A DNA stretch of 64,000 nucleotides from Lathyrus oleraceus (lineage: Eukaryota > Streptophyta > Magnoliopsida > Fabales > Fabaceae), in assembly GCF_024323335.1 (NCBI RefSeq), contig NC_066580.1:86289391-86353390 (forward strand), given 5' to 3'. The position numbers were made by a program, and so were the translations under genes. Below are positions 10,621-22,538 of the stretch, piece after piece (position 1 is the first letter of the stretch; every line of letters starts with the position of its first letter). Under the pieces are notes generated by a model. It was not told where the DNA came from, did no database searches, and saw only the letters and a list, made by a program, of their open reading frames with translations.

Positions 10621-12525
10621 GAGTGTATAATAAGCGTTTACTTACTGTTGAAGAATCTGTTCATGTTTCTTTTGATGAGTCTTATCCGAAAAATATCGGA
10701 AAAGGTATTTCTTTTGATGACGCATGGGTATCTACAGAAGACATACTCAAGGAAGCTGTTGAGGAAACTGATCAGTCCAAAATAGCTGCCCATGAGAAGG
10801 AGGAAGATACTAGTCATGAAGAAAATGAGGAAGAAAAGACAGCTGAAGTGAATGATCTTCCAACAGCTTGGAAATCCTCAAAATACCATCTCATTGACAA
10901 CATCTTGGGAGACATTTCAAAGGGAGTAATGACCCATTCTAAGATAAGTAATTTTTGTTCCCACTTCGCGTTTGTTTCACAAGTAGAACCTAAAAATGCC
11001 AAAGAGGCCTTGATTGATGAATTTTGGCTAATGGCCATGCAAGAAGAGCTTAATCAATTTAAAAGAAATGATGTTTGGGAACTTTTCCCTCGTCCGCGAG
11101 ATCATCACATCATAGGCACTAAGTGGGTTTTTAGAAATAAGCTTGATGAAAACGGAGTGATTACTAGGAACAAGGCATGTTTAGTAGCACAAGGGTATAA
11201 CCAAAAGGAGGGCATAGACTATGAGGAAACTTATGCTCCAGTTGCTCGCCTTGAAGCTATACGTCTTTTGCTTTCCTATGCGTGTTCTAATGATTTTAAG
11301 CTTTACCAAATGGACGTAAATAGTGCTTTTCTTAATGGTGTCATAAATGAAGAGGTATATGTTTCACAACCTCCTAGTTTTGAAAATGCTGAAAATCCAG
11401 ATCATGTTTACAAATTAAAACGAGCCTTGTATGGTCTTAAACAAGCCCCTCGGGTTTGGTATGAAAGGCTTAGCAAATTTATAATTGATCATGGATATTC
11501 AAGAGGTAAAGTGGATAATACTCTCTTTATTAAACAAAAAGGAAAGCACATTCTTTTAGTTCAAGTTTATGTAGACGATATAATTTTTGGTTCAACTAAC
11601 ATACACTTGGTCGAAGAATTTTCTAAGGTTATGCAGGGTGAATTTAAGATGAGTCTAATGGGGGAGCTGAATTACTTCCTAGGACTGCAAATTAAGAAAC
11701 TTGATGAGGGTACAACAGTATGTCAAACAAAATACTGCAGAGAACTACTCAAGCGCTTTGGAATGAATGACTCAAAATCAATTGACACTCCAATGCCTAC
11801 CAACGGAAATCTAGATAAGGATGAGCATGGTAAGTGTGTAGATGTCAAAAAGTTCAGAGGTATGATCGGATCTCTCTTGTATCTTTCTGCTTCTAGACCT
11901 GACATCATGTTTAGTGTTTGTATGTGTGCACGCTATCAATCAAATCCTAAGGAATCACACCTAAAAGCTGTTAAACGCATATTTAGATATCTTCACGGAA
12001 CACCTAAATATGGGCTTTGGTATTCCAAAGGAAGTGATTGTAGTTTAGTAGGGTACTCCGATTCTGATTTTGCTGGCTGCAAATCAGATAGGAAAAGCAC
12101 AAGTGGTACATGTCACCTGTTTTTCAAATTCCTTGGTAAGTTGGCATAGCAAAAAGCAGGTTTCTGTGGCTTTGTCAACTGCAGAGCCAAAATACGTTGC
12201 AGCCGGTAGTTGTTGCGCTCAGATTTTATGGCTGAAGCAGCAACTACAAGATTTTAACATTCAACTCAAACGTATTCCTATAAAATGTGAAAACACTAGT
12301 GCCATAAACCTTACTAAAAAACCCTGTTTTACACTCACGCACTAAACACATAGAGATTAGACATCACTTTCTTCGCGACCATGTTGAAAAAGAAGACGTT
12401 GTATTTGAGCACGTTGACTGCAAAAATCAGCTTACTGATATATTCACTAAATCGTTGGCAACGGAACCTTTCTTCAACATTCGTTGTGAATTAGGGATCT
12501 TAGATCTTTCTCATTTGATGTCTTA
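10621..12525 (+). pseudogene. E2 copia reverse transcriptase and RNase H
   Basis: A long open stretch (10623-12149) starts just after the missing integrase with VYNKRL, an acidic linker and then the full [37 protein letters not shown], the LYGLKQAPR block, and the catalytic YVDD at about 11569-11580. RNase H begins with SDSDFAGC near 12061. One extra T in a T-run near 12120 shifts frame; the domain resumes as SWHSKKQ and is shifted again near 12325 before ending at TAA 12523-12525. The catalytic RT residues are intact, so the damage in this part is limited to frameshifts in RNase H. Confidence 0.88.
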
Positions 12526-13398
12526 AGCATGTTGGATCTTAATTATATTATGCCTCACCTTGGTTGATAAGATTTGTTTTAGATGTCATTTATCCATCAC
12601 AAGATTACGTCAACAGAGGTAATATCACTCCTTTCTACAACTCTCTTACTACTAAGTGGTTGTGTATGTTAGAACAAAAGCTCTTACTCACATTGATGTA
12701 AATTTGGATGCATATATTGTCTGCCTATAGAGTTTGCACATTAACAATCTGATTTGTGAATTATTCTTGGGCATAACCATCATGACTTACTTCATAATGC
12801 ATATCCATACTGCACCAAAATTCATGAAAATCTGGTTTGACATCAGTATGTATCGATCCAAACATGTATGCATCGATTCATATCTTCTGCATTTCAAATT
12901 TGTCAAAACTGGTTCAGGATGTATCAATCCATCCGTCGTTTGCATCGATACATAGACCCTTTAAAATCAAATATGCATAATATGGATCGATTCATGGCCA
13001 TATGCATCGACACATACTAACTGCTATTTGAATTAAATGCATTTCATCTCATACTGCTCAAGTTTTATTTGAATTGTTGCATAATATATGGTTTAGCTTC
13101 TGTAATTCTTAAACTCGTTCTAATCCTTAAATGCTTTTCACTTTCTGTTTACCTCTATTGTTATTGCCCTTATTTGTCACTCTTTGTGAGTGATTCTTTA
13201 CTTTGAAGCTTCCTTCTTTGTGATTGCTAGCTTTTTTATCAATTTTTTTGCCATGTCCTGCTACAACATGTTGCCTTGATAAACCTGCTTCTTCCTCTTT
13301 TTGATGTTGACAAAGGGGGAGAAATGCAGATATGCACAAACTCAGGGGGAGTATCACACATCTTGCCAAAAATTTGCCATCATCAAAAAGGGGGAGTT
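12526..13398 (+). repeat. E2 3' non-coding region with palindromes and three polypurine tracts
   Basis: No ORF of interest lies between the end of pol and the 3' LTR. At 12846-13018 five or six ATCGAT-core palindromes like those of the U3 array recur. Three purine tracts follow: AAAGGGGGAG at 13312, CAGGGGGAG at 13343 and AAAAAGGGGGAG at 13385. Multiple tracts before the 3' LTR are a described trait of Sireviruses. Confidence 0.8.
13385..13396 (+). other. E2 polypurine tract
   Basis: AAAAAGGGGGAG lies two bases upstream of the 3' LTR start at 13399 and would prime plus-strand DNA synthesis. Confidence 0.8.
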
Positions 13399-15147
13399 TG
13401 TGAGAAAATTCTTTACTTTGAATAAATTTTGAATGATAGCAAATTGTGTGATCATCATCCAAATGTTGGTTGTGCATTACCATACATGACAAATGTGTGT
13501 TTTTATTGTGTTTTATCCCATTCTATTGTTGCATGACTGTACATAAAGACCTACATTGATACATATCTTAAAAGAACTCAAAAATTCCATTTTGTGTCAG
13601 TATGCATCAACACATAATCCTATGCATCGATACATACATTATATTGTAAATCACAAAATCTTTTAGTTCAGTATGCATCGATGCATACGAGCCATGTATC
13701 GATACATGGACAGGCAAAATGCTCTATGGATCGATCCATACGTGCCTTGTATCGATACATGATTAGTTGAACTGCACTATGCATCAATGCATACGAATTA
13801 TGCATCGATCCATGTTAGTGAAAATATCATATGTATCAATGCATACGAATTATGCATCGATCCATGATCAGTTGAAACACCTTATGTATCAATGCATGCG
13901 TATTATGCATCGATCCATGTTAGTGAAAATGTCATATGCATCAATACATTCGAATCGTGCATCGATACATGCTTAATTCATTTCACCAAAAACTCATATA
14001 TCTGACAGTATGCATCGATGCATACCATCATGTATCAATACATAAGTTTGTTTTATGTTCTAACAGTTTCTGTTTCAGCATATATATAAGATGTTGTGAC
14101 AGCGGTGATAAAAACGACGAATTCTTAGAGGGAAAAACAATTGAACACAAGATCAAAGCAGTGTGTAGAGGTAATTGTTTTTGGAGCAAATAGAAACCTG
14201 AAAGAGACTTCATCTTCTTCATCTTCTCAATCGCTTTTCTTCAAGAACATCAACACATAATCATTGTTGTTCTTCGGACAAAAGGATCAACGAGATAACG
14301 TTCAGTGGTACGATCAAGGATCTAGCTGAGGTTTTCAGTGGAACGATCGAGGATCTAGCTGAGTTGAAGATTGAAGGGGGTTTCGAGGAAAAACCTACTG
14401 GTTTGTCCTTCAAGAACTGGAGTGTTCTTGCGGGTTTGTTAGTCACGTTTGCAGAACAGATTCAGCCGCAGCGTTGCGTTTGGAGATCGGGGGATTTCAC
14501 AAGCAGGTCGTGGAACCGGTGAATTGTTTGCAATTTCGTGCAGGAAATTCTTGATTGTGCTCAGATCAAGTGGAGGTTTCATACAAGAAGAAGTTCTTGG
14601 AATTTAGAATTCTGTCTTTGTATCATAACCTTGTATCAACGAATTCGGCAATAATTGATAATCAAAGTTCTCAATTTCATTTGAAATTGAGAGGGAGACG
14701 TACCCACACGCGAGGACGACGTGGGGAACTTCCTTACCAAATCTCTGCGTATTGTATTCTTACCTTACTCCTCTTTACGTTTCAAACAGTTTTCGCAATT
14801 TCAGTTAGTGTGTTGTGATTGTACTTTTTGCAAGACAGCAGTGGCAAGAAAACTTCTTTAACTAAACTCAATTGTTGTTTATCATTGATCACATACACAC
14901 CAACTGTTTGACAAAATTGTTAGCTAGGTTTTATTCATTGGAAATAGACTTTAATGATAAGTGCATTCAATTAGCTAAAATTCTGGTGTTGAGAGTTTCT
15001 GTCATTCTTATTCAAATCCAGCATTAAACTCGTGTGTCCGGTTTTCTAGTAGCGGTTCAGAATAGACGGAAGTCGATTCGGGACTGATATTTTCCACCAA
15101 CTTTAAAAACTCTGATAAAACTTTAAATCCGTTAAATTTTAAAGAGG
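13399..15147 (+). repeat. E2 3' LTR, missing its last 46 bp
   Basis: It matches 6644-8392 base for base in length (1,749 bp) with about 23 substitutions. Identity stops after AAAGAGG at 15147, whereas the 5' LTR continues for 46 bp to its CA end. The following sequence is an Ogre-type LTR, so the end was lost by deletion or recombination. Confidence 0.9.
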
Positions 15148-16579
15148 CGCGCACTGATGGCCCTTGTTCTTCCCTTGAGCTCATGCTTATGTTAGTGCAA
15201 TTTGCCTTTTGCTCACTTGAGCACATAATTGTGTATATACTATTGTGCTTGTATTTTCTGTTTATTGATGTGAACCAAATGCAAATGGACAAAAGGACTT
15301 AGATTTTAGGACATTCCCTATGCAAAAAAGGAGTAAAAAAAAGGGACTTAATGTTGAAGATGAATTGGAAGGACCTAATCTCTAAACTCACTCTTGTCCA
15401 TTCTTTGTTTGCATTATAGAAATTTTTGATGTGTGTGCTCTTGTGCTAGGGATTCCTATTTGAGCCAAATTGAAGAACCATTGTCATGTGCATCTAAAGT
15501 GAGAGATACAAGATCCATTGGAATATTCCTAGGGGTTTGCTTGATTGATTGATTGCTTGAGTATTTTCTTATTTTCTTGCTTATTCCAAAGGATGAGAGC
15601 TACATTGATCATCACTATGATCTCAAGAAGGGAACTCCATTGTGGTCTTTTCTCTTCCTTCACCTTTGTATGTTTAGGACTTAACCATTCTTCTTTTTCC
15701 CTCCACTCTAACCCAAGCCAAAACTTTTGTGCAAACATTAACACTTGTTCTCAACATTAGAAACCTAAGCATTATGCTTTTGATTTTCAAACTTTCTTGT
15801 CATAACACTTGTTTTGAATTGAATCCTAAGTCAACTTTGACCATACTTTGTAAACACTTTTTATTGGTAAATATAACTCACTTAACTGTTTTTGTGGTTT
15901 CAATGGCCACTTTTTGCCAAAGCTTTTTTCATAACCCTTAGCTATTAGGTTTGAGTTATCCTTGAGGTTGATATAATACTCACCTATATCCTTAGTGATG
16001 GACAATGAGTCTTCCATGCTTATTACAGGGTTAACCCCTCACTAGCATGTTGAAGCTATCCTCACATGGTGGATTTGTTGTTTTAGGTTGAGTTTTTTCC
16101 CTTGGATAAAAAAAGACCTTAAGGCTTTTGAACCAATCAATTCACCAACTTATTTTGAGATTTTTACCCCGATCTATGAGGTTTTGATCCTAAACTTTTT
16201 AAAGATGGTACGTAGGCAGTGGGTTTATCCATCCAAACACAAAATTGTAAATAATTTGTACATTCTTCTCTCATCTCCCCAATCATGTTTGCACAAATAA
16301 TTTTTCAGAAATACCAACCTACCTTACAACAAATTGTGAAAAGGGCTCCCTAGGAGTACCTAGGATGTTTTGGGTGCTTAAAAACTTCCCATTGCATAAC
16401 CAACCCCCTTACCCCCAATCTCTGACATTTTTATTAGTTTTTGATTCGATAAAACTTCTCGGTTTTTGTTCGCTTTCTAAGCTTTCCTTTGGATAAATAG
16501 AAGTGCGGTGGTGACTCGATTTGTATGATTTACTTTTGATTTAGTCAATAAATCTAAAGGTAACGAATACTCCGCTACA
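15148..16579 (+). repeat. Ogre-type LTR fragment (3' part)
   Basis: This resembles the R/U5 part of the E5 LTR read in reverse: shared blocks include the CTCACTAGCATG region, ACGAGGTTTTGATCC-like text, the ACGTAGGCA block and the terminal CTAAAGGTAACGAA...CCGCTACA, ending at 16579. The 5' part is cut off at the E2 junction. No primer site follows the LTR end; another LTR fragment is joined instead. Confidence 0.8.
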
Positions 16580-17091
16580 GTATTCACCTTTATCCATAGT
16601 ATTTAGTGCAATCCGAAATCAATAACACTTTCTTCAAAACTTAAAAGCAACTCAACTCATTCAAACCTTTTTTTTTAGACTTAGGGCATCGCCACCTAAA
16701 ACCCTTCTTCAAGGTAATACAATCAGTCAAATAAACAAACATTTTAAACCCACGAACTACGAAGGCTCTGATTTCTCACTTCAACAAGTGGGCATACGTA
16801 GGCACGAGGATCCATTCCTTGGCGACCACACTAAATTAAAATCTACCTCCACTTCACAATTCACGGGCAAGCAAGCATTCGATAAACGATACAAACGTAA
16901 GCGCAAACATCCTAGATGGTTCCCATGGAGTACCATGGATGTGAGGGGTGCTAATACCTTCCCCTTGCATAACCGACTTCCGAACCTGTTCGTGGTTGCG
17001 ATGACCATTCTTGGGGGTTTTCTCGATATTTTCTCTTTCCTTATGAATAAAGAAAAACTGATGGCGACTCTGTATTTTTTGCGTAGCGACA
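16580..17091 (+). repeat. Second Tat-type LTR 3' end
   Basis: It shares with the end of the E7 LTR the blocks GGGGTGCTAATACCTTCC, GCATAACCGACT, TGGCGACTCTGT and the terminal GCGACA (ending 17091), so it is the U5 end of a related but distinct Tat element. It joins directly to RT coding sequence at 17092 with no primer site or gag. Confidence 0.7.
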
Positions 17092-18030
17092 TATGGCAAT
17101 GAAGATCAAAGAAGAAGCACTTAAGCAAATTGATGCCGATTTCCTTGTTACCGTTGAGTATCTGAATGGGTGGCCAATATTGTGCATGTTCTGAAGAAAT
17201 ATGGAAAAGTACGCATGTGTGTTGATTATAGAGATTTGAATAAAGCCAATCCGAAAGATGATTTCCCTCTACCACATATTGATATGTTGGTAGACAATAC
17301 ATAATTCAAAGTCTTTTCATTTATGGGTGGATTTTCCGGATAGAATCAGATCAAGATTGCACCCAAGGATATGGAGAAGACCATATTCATTACAGCCTAG
17401 GGAACTTTTTGTTATAGAGTGATTCCTTTCGGTTTAAAAAATGTTGGTGCGACTTACCAGAGGGCAATGCCTACTCTTTTTCACGATATGATGCACAAAG
17501 AGATCGAAGTCTATGTTGATGATATGATTGCCAAATCCATTTATGAAGATGAACATGTCAAGAATTTGTTCAAGCTACTCCAGTGTTTGAGAAAGTATAA
17601 ACTCCGCTTGAATCTAAATAAGTGTACATTTGGTGTTTGTTCTGGTAAATTGTTGGGCTTTATCGTCATTGAGAAGGGTATTGAAGTTGATCCTGCCAAG
17701 GTCAAAGCAATACAAGAGATGCTTGGGCCCGAAACTGAGAAGTAAGTCAGAGGTTTTCTCGGCCGCTTGAATTATATCTCAAGATTCATTTCGCATATGA
17801 CCGCCACATGTGTGCCTATATTCAAGCTTCTTCGGAAAGATCAGTCTTGTGATTGGACCGAGGATTACCAGAAAGCTTTTGATAGTATCAAAGAGTATCT
17901 GCTTGAGCCTCAAATTCTGTCTCCGCCTGTTGAAGGAAGGTCGTTGATCATGTATTTGACTGTGCTTGAAGAGAGTATGTGTTGTGTTCTAGGTCAGCAA
18001 GACGAAACTAGAAAAAAATAATATGCTATT
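17092..18030 (+). pseudogene. Tat/Ogre gypsy RT fragment
   Basis: RT coding sequence begins at about 17096 (MKIKEEALKQIDADF) immediately after an LTR end. It runs through the CVDYRDLNKA, FPLPHID, GFSG, PFGLKN and HDMMHKEIEVYVDDM blocks, so the catalytic YVDD is present near 17512, and on to the start of RNase H (MYLTVLEESM). Stops lie near 17305, 17341, 17398 and 17743, with a frameshift before 17175. It ends at 18030 in the middle of RNase H, where the E4 LTR begins. The sequence is closest to E8 among elements in this window. Confidence 0.85.
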
Positions 18031-18227
18031 TGAAGGAGATTGGCGATCCAAAACGCAGCAAAATTTAAAAATTTCTCCTTTAATGATCCTTACGAATGGG
18101 CATGATCAGTAATAGAATCGTTACCTCTTGTGGCGATCACGAACGTTGAACGATGACAACGCCTCTACTCAGTCCACACGAACGGATTCCTTCAATTTCA
18201 GTGCTAGCTGCTACGAATGAAGGCTTT

Positions 18228-18260
18228 GAGTGAGAGAGAGAGAGAGATTGAGAGAGAGAA
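18228..18260. repeat. GA microsatellite
   Basis: Two uninterrupted (GA)n runs separated by ATTG, in the E4 LTR downstream of its TATA box on the minus strand. Confidence 0.9.
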
Positions 18261-18302
18261 ACGAAATTGCAAATCTCTTACAATGCTTCTACACAAGGGT
18301 TC

Positions 18303-18310
18303 TATTTATA
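18303..18310 (-). promoter_or_regulatory. TATA box of E4 LTR
   Basis: TATAAATA on the minus strand, in an otherwise non-coding LTR, with a GA-rich leader downstream. Confidence 0.55.
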
Positions 18311-19360
18311 GAACCACTTGTGTGGGCTGCAAGCTAAAAAGCCCACTCAAGTGTATATGATCCATATCTTATAATATGCCAAAACCACTTAAGCTCGTGG
18401 TACCTTACCATATTTAGTATTCTACTTAAGTACACCATACCTTACGATGTTCTATAATTCACTTAAGGGCACCGTACATTACGGTATTCCTTAATTACTC
18501 TATCTCTCATCAATCCGTCCTTTGTATGTGACCCTATAGGTTTTCGTGGCATTGGTAATTATATTAAATCACGAGTTTAACATAATAAACAGTGAGCGGT
18601 ATCTAGCAACACATCACTGCTACCCAAGACACGAAAATGCCATGTGATCTGACAAATCCTTCTGTGATAATAATTATGTGTATAATTACCCTTTTGCCCT
18701 TATGTCTATATTGAACACAAGGCATAGACCGTGTCATCCTTGTCCAGTTCAATATTGGGCCCATAGACATTTATCCTGTTACGCAGGATGGGCAAATTCC
18801 ATCTAGGTCACTCATGTCCTTTAGCATGCGTTGTGGAGTACCATCAATTGTCTTTATGGTCATCCAGTTACGGACAATGTTTGATCAACAATAAAGCACT
18901 CGACTCTACATCTAGCGTCCATAGTGGTTTCAGGTCGAAGGGTGGTATACACCATTATCACCATGAGAATAACTTATGAAACTTTGCATAACATTCTATA
19001 TAGTATTCTCATAGCGGGTCAATCCAGTATAAATATTACTCTTAATATTCATACCTATATTTGAGACTTGATAATTCCTTATCCATGATCCATGAGATGT
19101 GATCATCAGTCTATAAACATAATAGTCTTCATGCTTTAATGTTATCCCACTTCACAATAAAGCTCGACTACAGATACTTTAAGAATAGTGTCCTTATGTT
19201 TAATGTGCTCTCATGATTAAGTCACACTTGATACATTAAACGAACTATCTATTCCAGGGACTTTATTAAACAAACATAATAAAGAAGAAGTCTTTTATTA
19301 TTAATAAACAATTCGACACAAGTACCAAAAAGTATTGGCCTCTAGGGCTTACACCAACAA

Positions 19361-19370
19361 TCTGCCACTA
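19361..19370 (-). other. E4 polypurine tract, decayed
   Basis: AGTGGCAGA on the minus strand lies one base before the LTR start; one pyrimidine interrupts what is normally a pure purine tract. Confidence 0.5.
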
Positions 19371-19373
19371 GCA

Positions 19374-21908
19374 CTAGAGCCAATCAGGAATACCCCTAAT
19401 GCCCATAGATCTAGTATGGCCATCATGCTTCTGCTGCGCAAGAGGCTTTGTCACTGGGTCAACAATATTGTCAAGTGTAGGTACTCTACATATTTTCACA
19501 TCTCCTCTATCTATTATCTCTCGAATGAGGTGATAACGTCTAACTATGTGTTTGGATCGTTGGTGAGATCTAGGCTCCTTAGCTTGTGCGATAGCACCAT
19601 TGTTATCACAATAGAGACCAATGGGATCCACAATGCTAGGAACTATGTCAAGTTCACTAATGAACTTTTTGATCCAAACAGCTTCCTTTGCTGCACTTGA
19701 GGCAACAATATACTCGGCCTCGGTTGTAGAATCAGGAACTGTATCTTGCTTTGAACTTTTCCAGCTCACAGCGCCACCGTTTAAGCAAAACACGTTACCA
19801 GATTGCGATCTAAAGTCATCCTTATCTGTCTGGAAGCTAGCATCGGTGTATCCAATCACAACCAACTCTTCTTGACCTCCATATATCAAGAATGAGTCCT
19901 TATTCCTTCTCAAGTACTTAAGGATATTCTTGACGGCTACCCAATGGGCATCACCAGGATCAGATTGGTACCTACTCGTTGCACTTAAAGCATACGAGAC
20001 ATCTGGTCGAGTACATAACATGGAATATATGATAGATCCTATTGCAGATGCATATGGAATCTTATTCATGTGATCCCTTTCTTCCTTAGTTTAAGGGGAT
20101 TGTGTTTTTGATAGACACATGCCATGTTGCATAGGTATGAATCCTTTCTTGGAATCATGCATGTTAAAGCGTCTCAACACTTTGTCTATGTATGTACTCT
20201 GACTTCGGCCAAGCAGTTTTTGTGATCTATATCTATAGATTATGATTACTAATATATAGGCTACTTCACCTAGGTCCTTCATAGAAAAGCATTTCCCCAA
20301 CTAAGACTTTACTTGTTACAGGGTAGGGACATCGTTTCCAATGAGTAATATGTCATCTGCATATAATACCAGGAACACGATCATGCTCCCACTAACCTTC
20401 TTGTAGACACAAGGCTCATCTTCGTTCTTGATGAATCCATAATGTTTTACTGTTTCATCAAAACGAAGATTCCAGCTTCTGGAAGCTTGCTTCAATCCAT
20501 AGATTGACCTTTGTAGCTTACATATCTTTTGGGCTTCTTCTGGTATGTCAAATCCTTCAGGTTGTGTCATGTACACATCCTCAAGAAGATTCCCATTAAG
20601 GGAAGCATTTTTGACATCCATATGCCATATTTCATAATCATGATATGCAACGATAGCAAGTAAAATCCGAACAGATTTAAGCATTGCAACCGGTGAAAAG
20701 GTTTCATCATAGTCAACCCCATGAATTTGTTTATATCCTTTTGCAACCAATATTGTCGTATAGGTATGTACCTTACCATCCATGTCAGTCTTCTTTTTGA
20801 AGACCCACTTGCGTCCTATAGGGTTAACTCCTACAGGAGGCTCTACCAAGGTCCAAACTTGGTTTGTGTACATGGAATCCATTTCAGATTTCATGGCTTC
20901 TAGCCACTTCTCAGACTCGGGACCAGTTATGGCCTCTTGGTAGGTCACAGGCTCATCTTGATCCATGAGTAATACATCACCTTGATCATTTATGAGATAT
21001 CCATATCTCTCAGGTATGTGACGTATCCTGCTTGACCTACGCTGGTCTTGTTCCACTTGAGCAGGTTTCTCTTCCACAACTACTTGTGTTTCCTGCTCTA
21101 ATTCCTCCATAGGTGTATCGATACTTTGTGATTCTTGAATTTCTTCAAGCTCTACTTTCCTCCCACTGATTCCTTTGGAAAAAAATCCTTTTCTAGGAAA
21201 ACTCCAGTTCGAGCAATACACTTTGCCCTCTGAAGGATTGTAGAAGTAATACCCTCTTATTTCTTTAGGATACCCCACAAATAAGCATTTGTCAGATTTG
21301 GGCTCAAGCTTAGTTGAAATTTGTCGTTTCACATAAACTTCGCAACCCCAAATCTTCATGTAAGACATATGTGGTTTCTTACCACTCCATATCTCATATG
21401 GTGTCTTCTCAACCTTTTTGGATGGAACATGGTTAAGTGTGTAAGCTGCTGTCAATAGTGCATGTCCCCAAAAGGAGTTTGGAAGATCGGCGTGACTCAT
21501 CATGGATCGCACCATGTCTAACAGGGTTCGATTTCATCTCTCAGATACACCATTCCATTGGGGTGTTCCAGGAGGAGTAAGTTGGGATAGGATCCCACAC
21601 TCGTTCAGATGGTCATCAAACTCTAGGCTTAAATGCTCACCACCTCGATCTGATCGAAGAGTTTTAATATTCTTACCTAGTTGGTTTTGTACTTCATTCT
21701 TGAATTCCTTGAACTTTTCAAAGGACTCTGATTTGTGTTTCATTAAATACGCATAACCATATCTACTAAAATCATCAGTAAATATGATGAAGTACTGAAA
21801 ACCTTCTCTGGATGGTATGTTCAGTGGTCCACATACATCAGTATGTATGAGGGCCAAGAGATCATTAGCTCTTTCACCTTTTCCTGTGATTGGAGATTTT
21901 GTCATCTT
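19374..21908 (-). pseudogene. E4 copia integrase core, RT and RNase H
   Basis: From 21905 on the minus strand the integrase core shows Asp in HTDVCGP, Asp in RSDRGGE and Glu in WNGVSER. A stop at about 21532 follows at once (Arg position, CGA-to-TGA type). A 399-residue open stretch (21515-20316) then carries the integrase C-terminus (FVGYPKE), an acidic linker and RT with KWVFKKK, FSPVAMLKS, MDVKNASLNG, YGLKQAS and the catalytic YADD near 20350. Two stops at 20316 and near 20300 and another at 20091 interrupt the connection region. RNase H (YTDASF, EAEYIVASSA, CDNNGAI) fills 20069-19374. All RT/RNase H pieces share one frame, so damage there is by point mutation only. Confidence 0.87.
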
Positions 21909-22397
21909 CCAAGTACTTTGGGCAGTTTCTCTCCCAATGTCCGGTCTTACCGGAATGGAAGTAGGTGCCTGCCTTTGCTATGTCTCCACTAGGCTTCAAA
22001 GCAGCAACACTGGATATGGGTTTGGCAACTTCCTTGCCATTCCCTTTATCACCCTTCTTGGTGGACCTTTTGTTCCGTCTCTTTCCATTTCCGATCATCA
22101 GAATGGACTTCCCTTTTGTCTTCAGATTCTGCTCAGCAGTTCTTAACATGGCTAGCAGTTCAGGAAGAGATTTGTCCAAATCATTCATATTGAAATTTAG
22201 GACAAATTGACTGAATCCATATGGCAACGATTGCAAGATCAAATCAGTCGCAAGTTCCTTTCCGAGGGGAAAATCCAATCTCTCAAGATTTTCCACATAC
22301 ACAATCATCTTGAGCACATGGGGACCTACAGGGGCTCCCTTAGCTAACTTGCCTTAAAAAGGGCTTTTGAAACTTCAAACCTCTCATGCCTTGCTTG
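21875..22397 (-). pseudogene. E4 copia gag C-terminal part
   Basis: Homology starts at about 22397 with QARHERFEVSKALF and then shifts frame by one base near 22355. The capsid region continues as APVGPHVLKM, LATDLILQSLP and KSLPELLAMLRTAE. A zinc knuckle follows, but its first two Cys are Tyr and Ser (YFHSGKTGHWERNC), so zinc binding is unlikely. At PKYLED it fuses to the integrase phrase MTKSP across a deletion that overlaps a few bases in both frames. Confidence 0.8.
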
Positions 22398-22525
22398 CTC
22401 AAAACACTTAAACAAGTCCCAACCCTAGGGTTAAGGAGCCAAACATGCTATGATCCTTAAGGCAATGCAATTGTGCAATAACATGATGCCATGAGGGATC
22501 TTAGGGTTAAAATTAGGGTCTTACA
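22398..22525 (-). repeat. E5 3' LTR stub
   Basis: The minus-strand sequence starting TGTAAGACCC at 22525 matches the first about 128 bp of the 5' LTR (38341 downward) with a few differences, then switches to copia gag at about 22397. Confidence 0.88.
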
Positions 22526-22538
22526 GATGCCCCTATTT
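22526..22538 (-). other. E5 polypurine tract
   Basis: AAATAGGGGCATC on the minus strand directly precedes the 3' LTR start. The same AATAGGGGCA form precedes the E7 3' LTR. Confidence 0.75.

Larger units (their letters stand above)
6644..15147 (+). mobile_element. E2: Sirevirus-like copia element, integrase-less, nested in E1
   Basis: Two LTRs (6644-8438 and 13399-15147) flank a primer site, gag, protease, RT/RNase H and a purine-rich 3' region. Over the shared 1,749 bp I count about 23 substitutions and no indels (about 98.7% identity), implying insertion within roughly the last one to two million years under usual plant rates. The integrase is wholly missing at about 10620. The 3' LTR lacks its last 46 bp, where it meets an Ogre LTR, so no target duplication can be read. 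Stops and frameshifts throughout make it non-autonomous. Confidence 0.9.
18031..19359 (-). repeat. E4 3' LTR
   Basis: On the minus strand it begins TGTTGG (19359) after a decayed polypurine tract and ends TTCA at 18031, giving 1,329 bp. The far end abuts interrupted gypsy RT, which supports the boundary. No partner LTR is present. A TATA box and a GA microsatellite lie inside. Confidence 0.75.
18031..22397 (-). mobile_element. E4: Ty1/copia element, 5'-truncated, protease deleted
   Basis: Read on the minus strand the order is partial gag, integrase core, RT, RNase H, polypurine tract and 3' LTR. The 5' LTR, primer site and start of gag are absent: gag homology begins abruptly at about 22397 next to an Ogre LTR stub. 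A deletion near 21905 removes the protease and the integrase zinc region. It interrupts gypsy RNase H at 18030. Confidence 0.85.

Noticed and set aside
16781..17302. 173-residue minus-strand ORF
   Set aside because: It is antisense to an LTR end and RT text and spans the fusion of two unrelated fragments.
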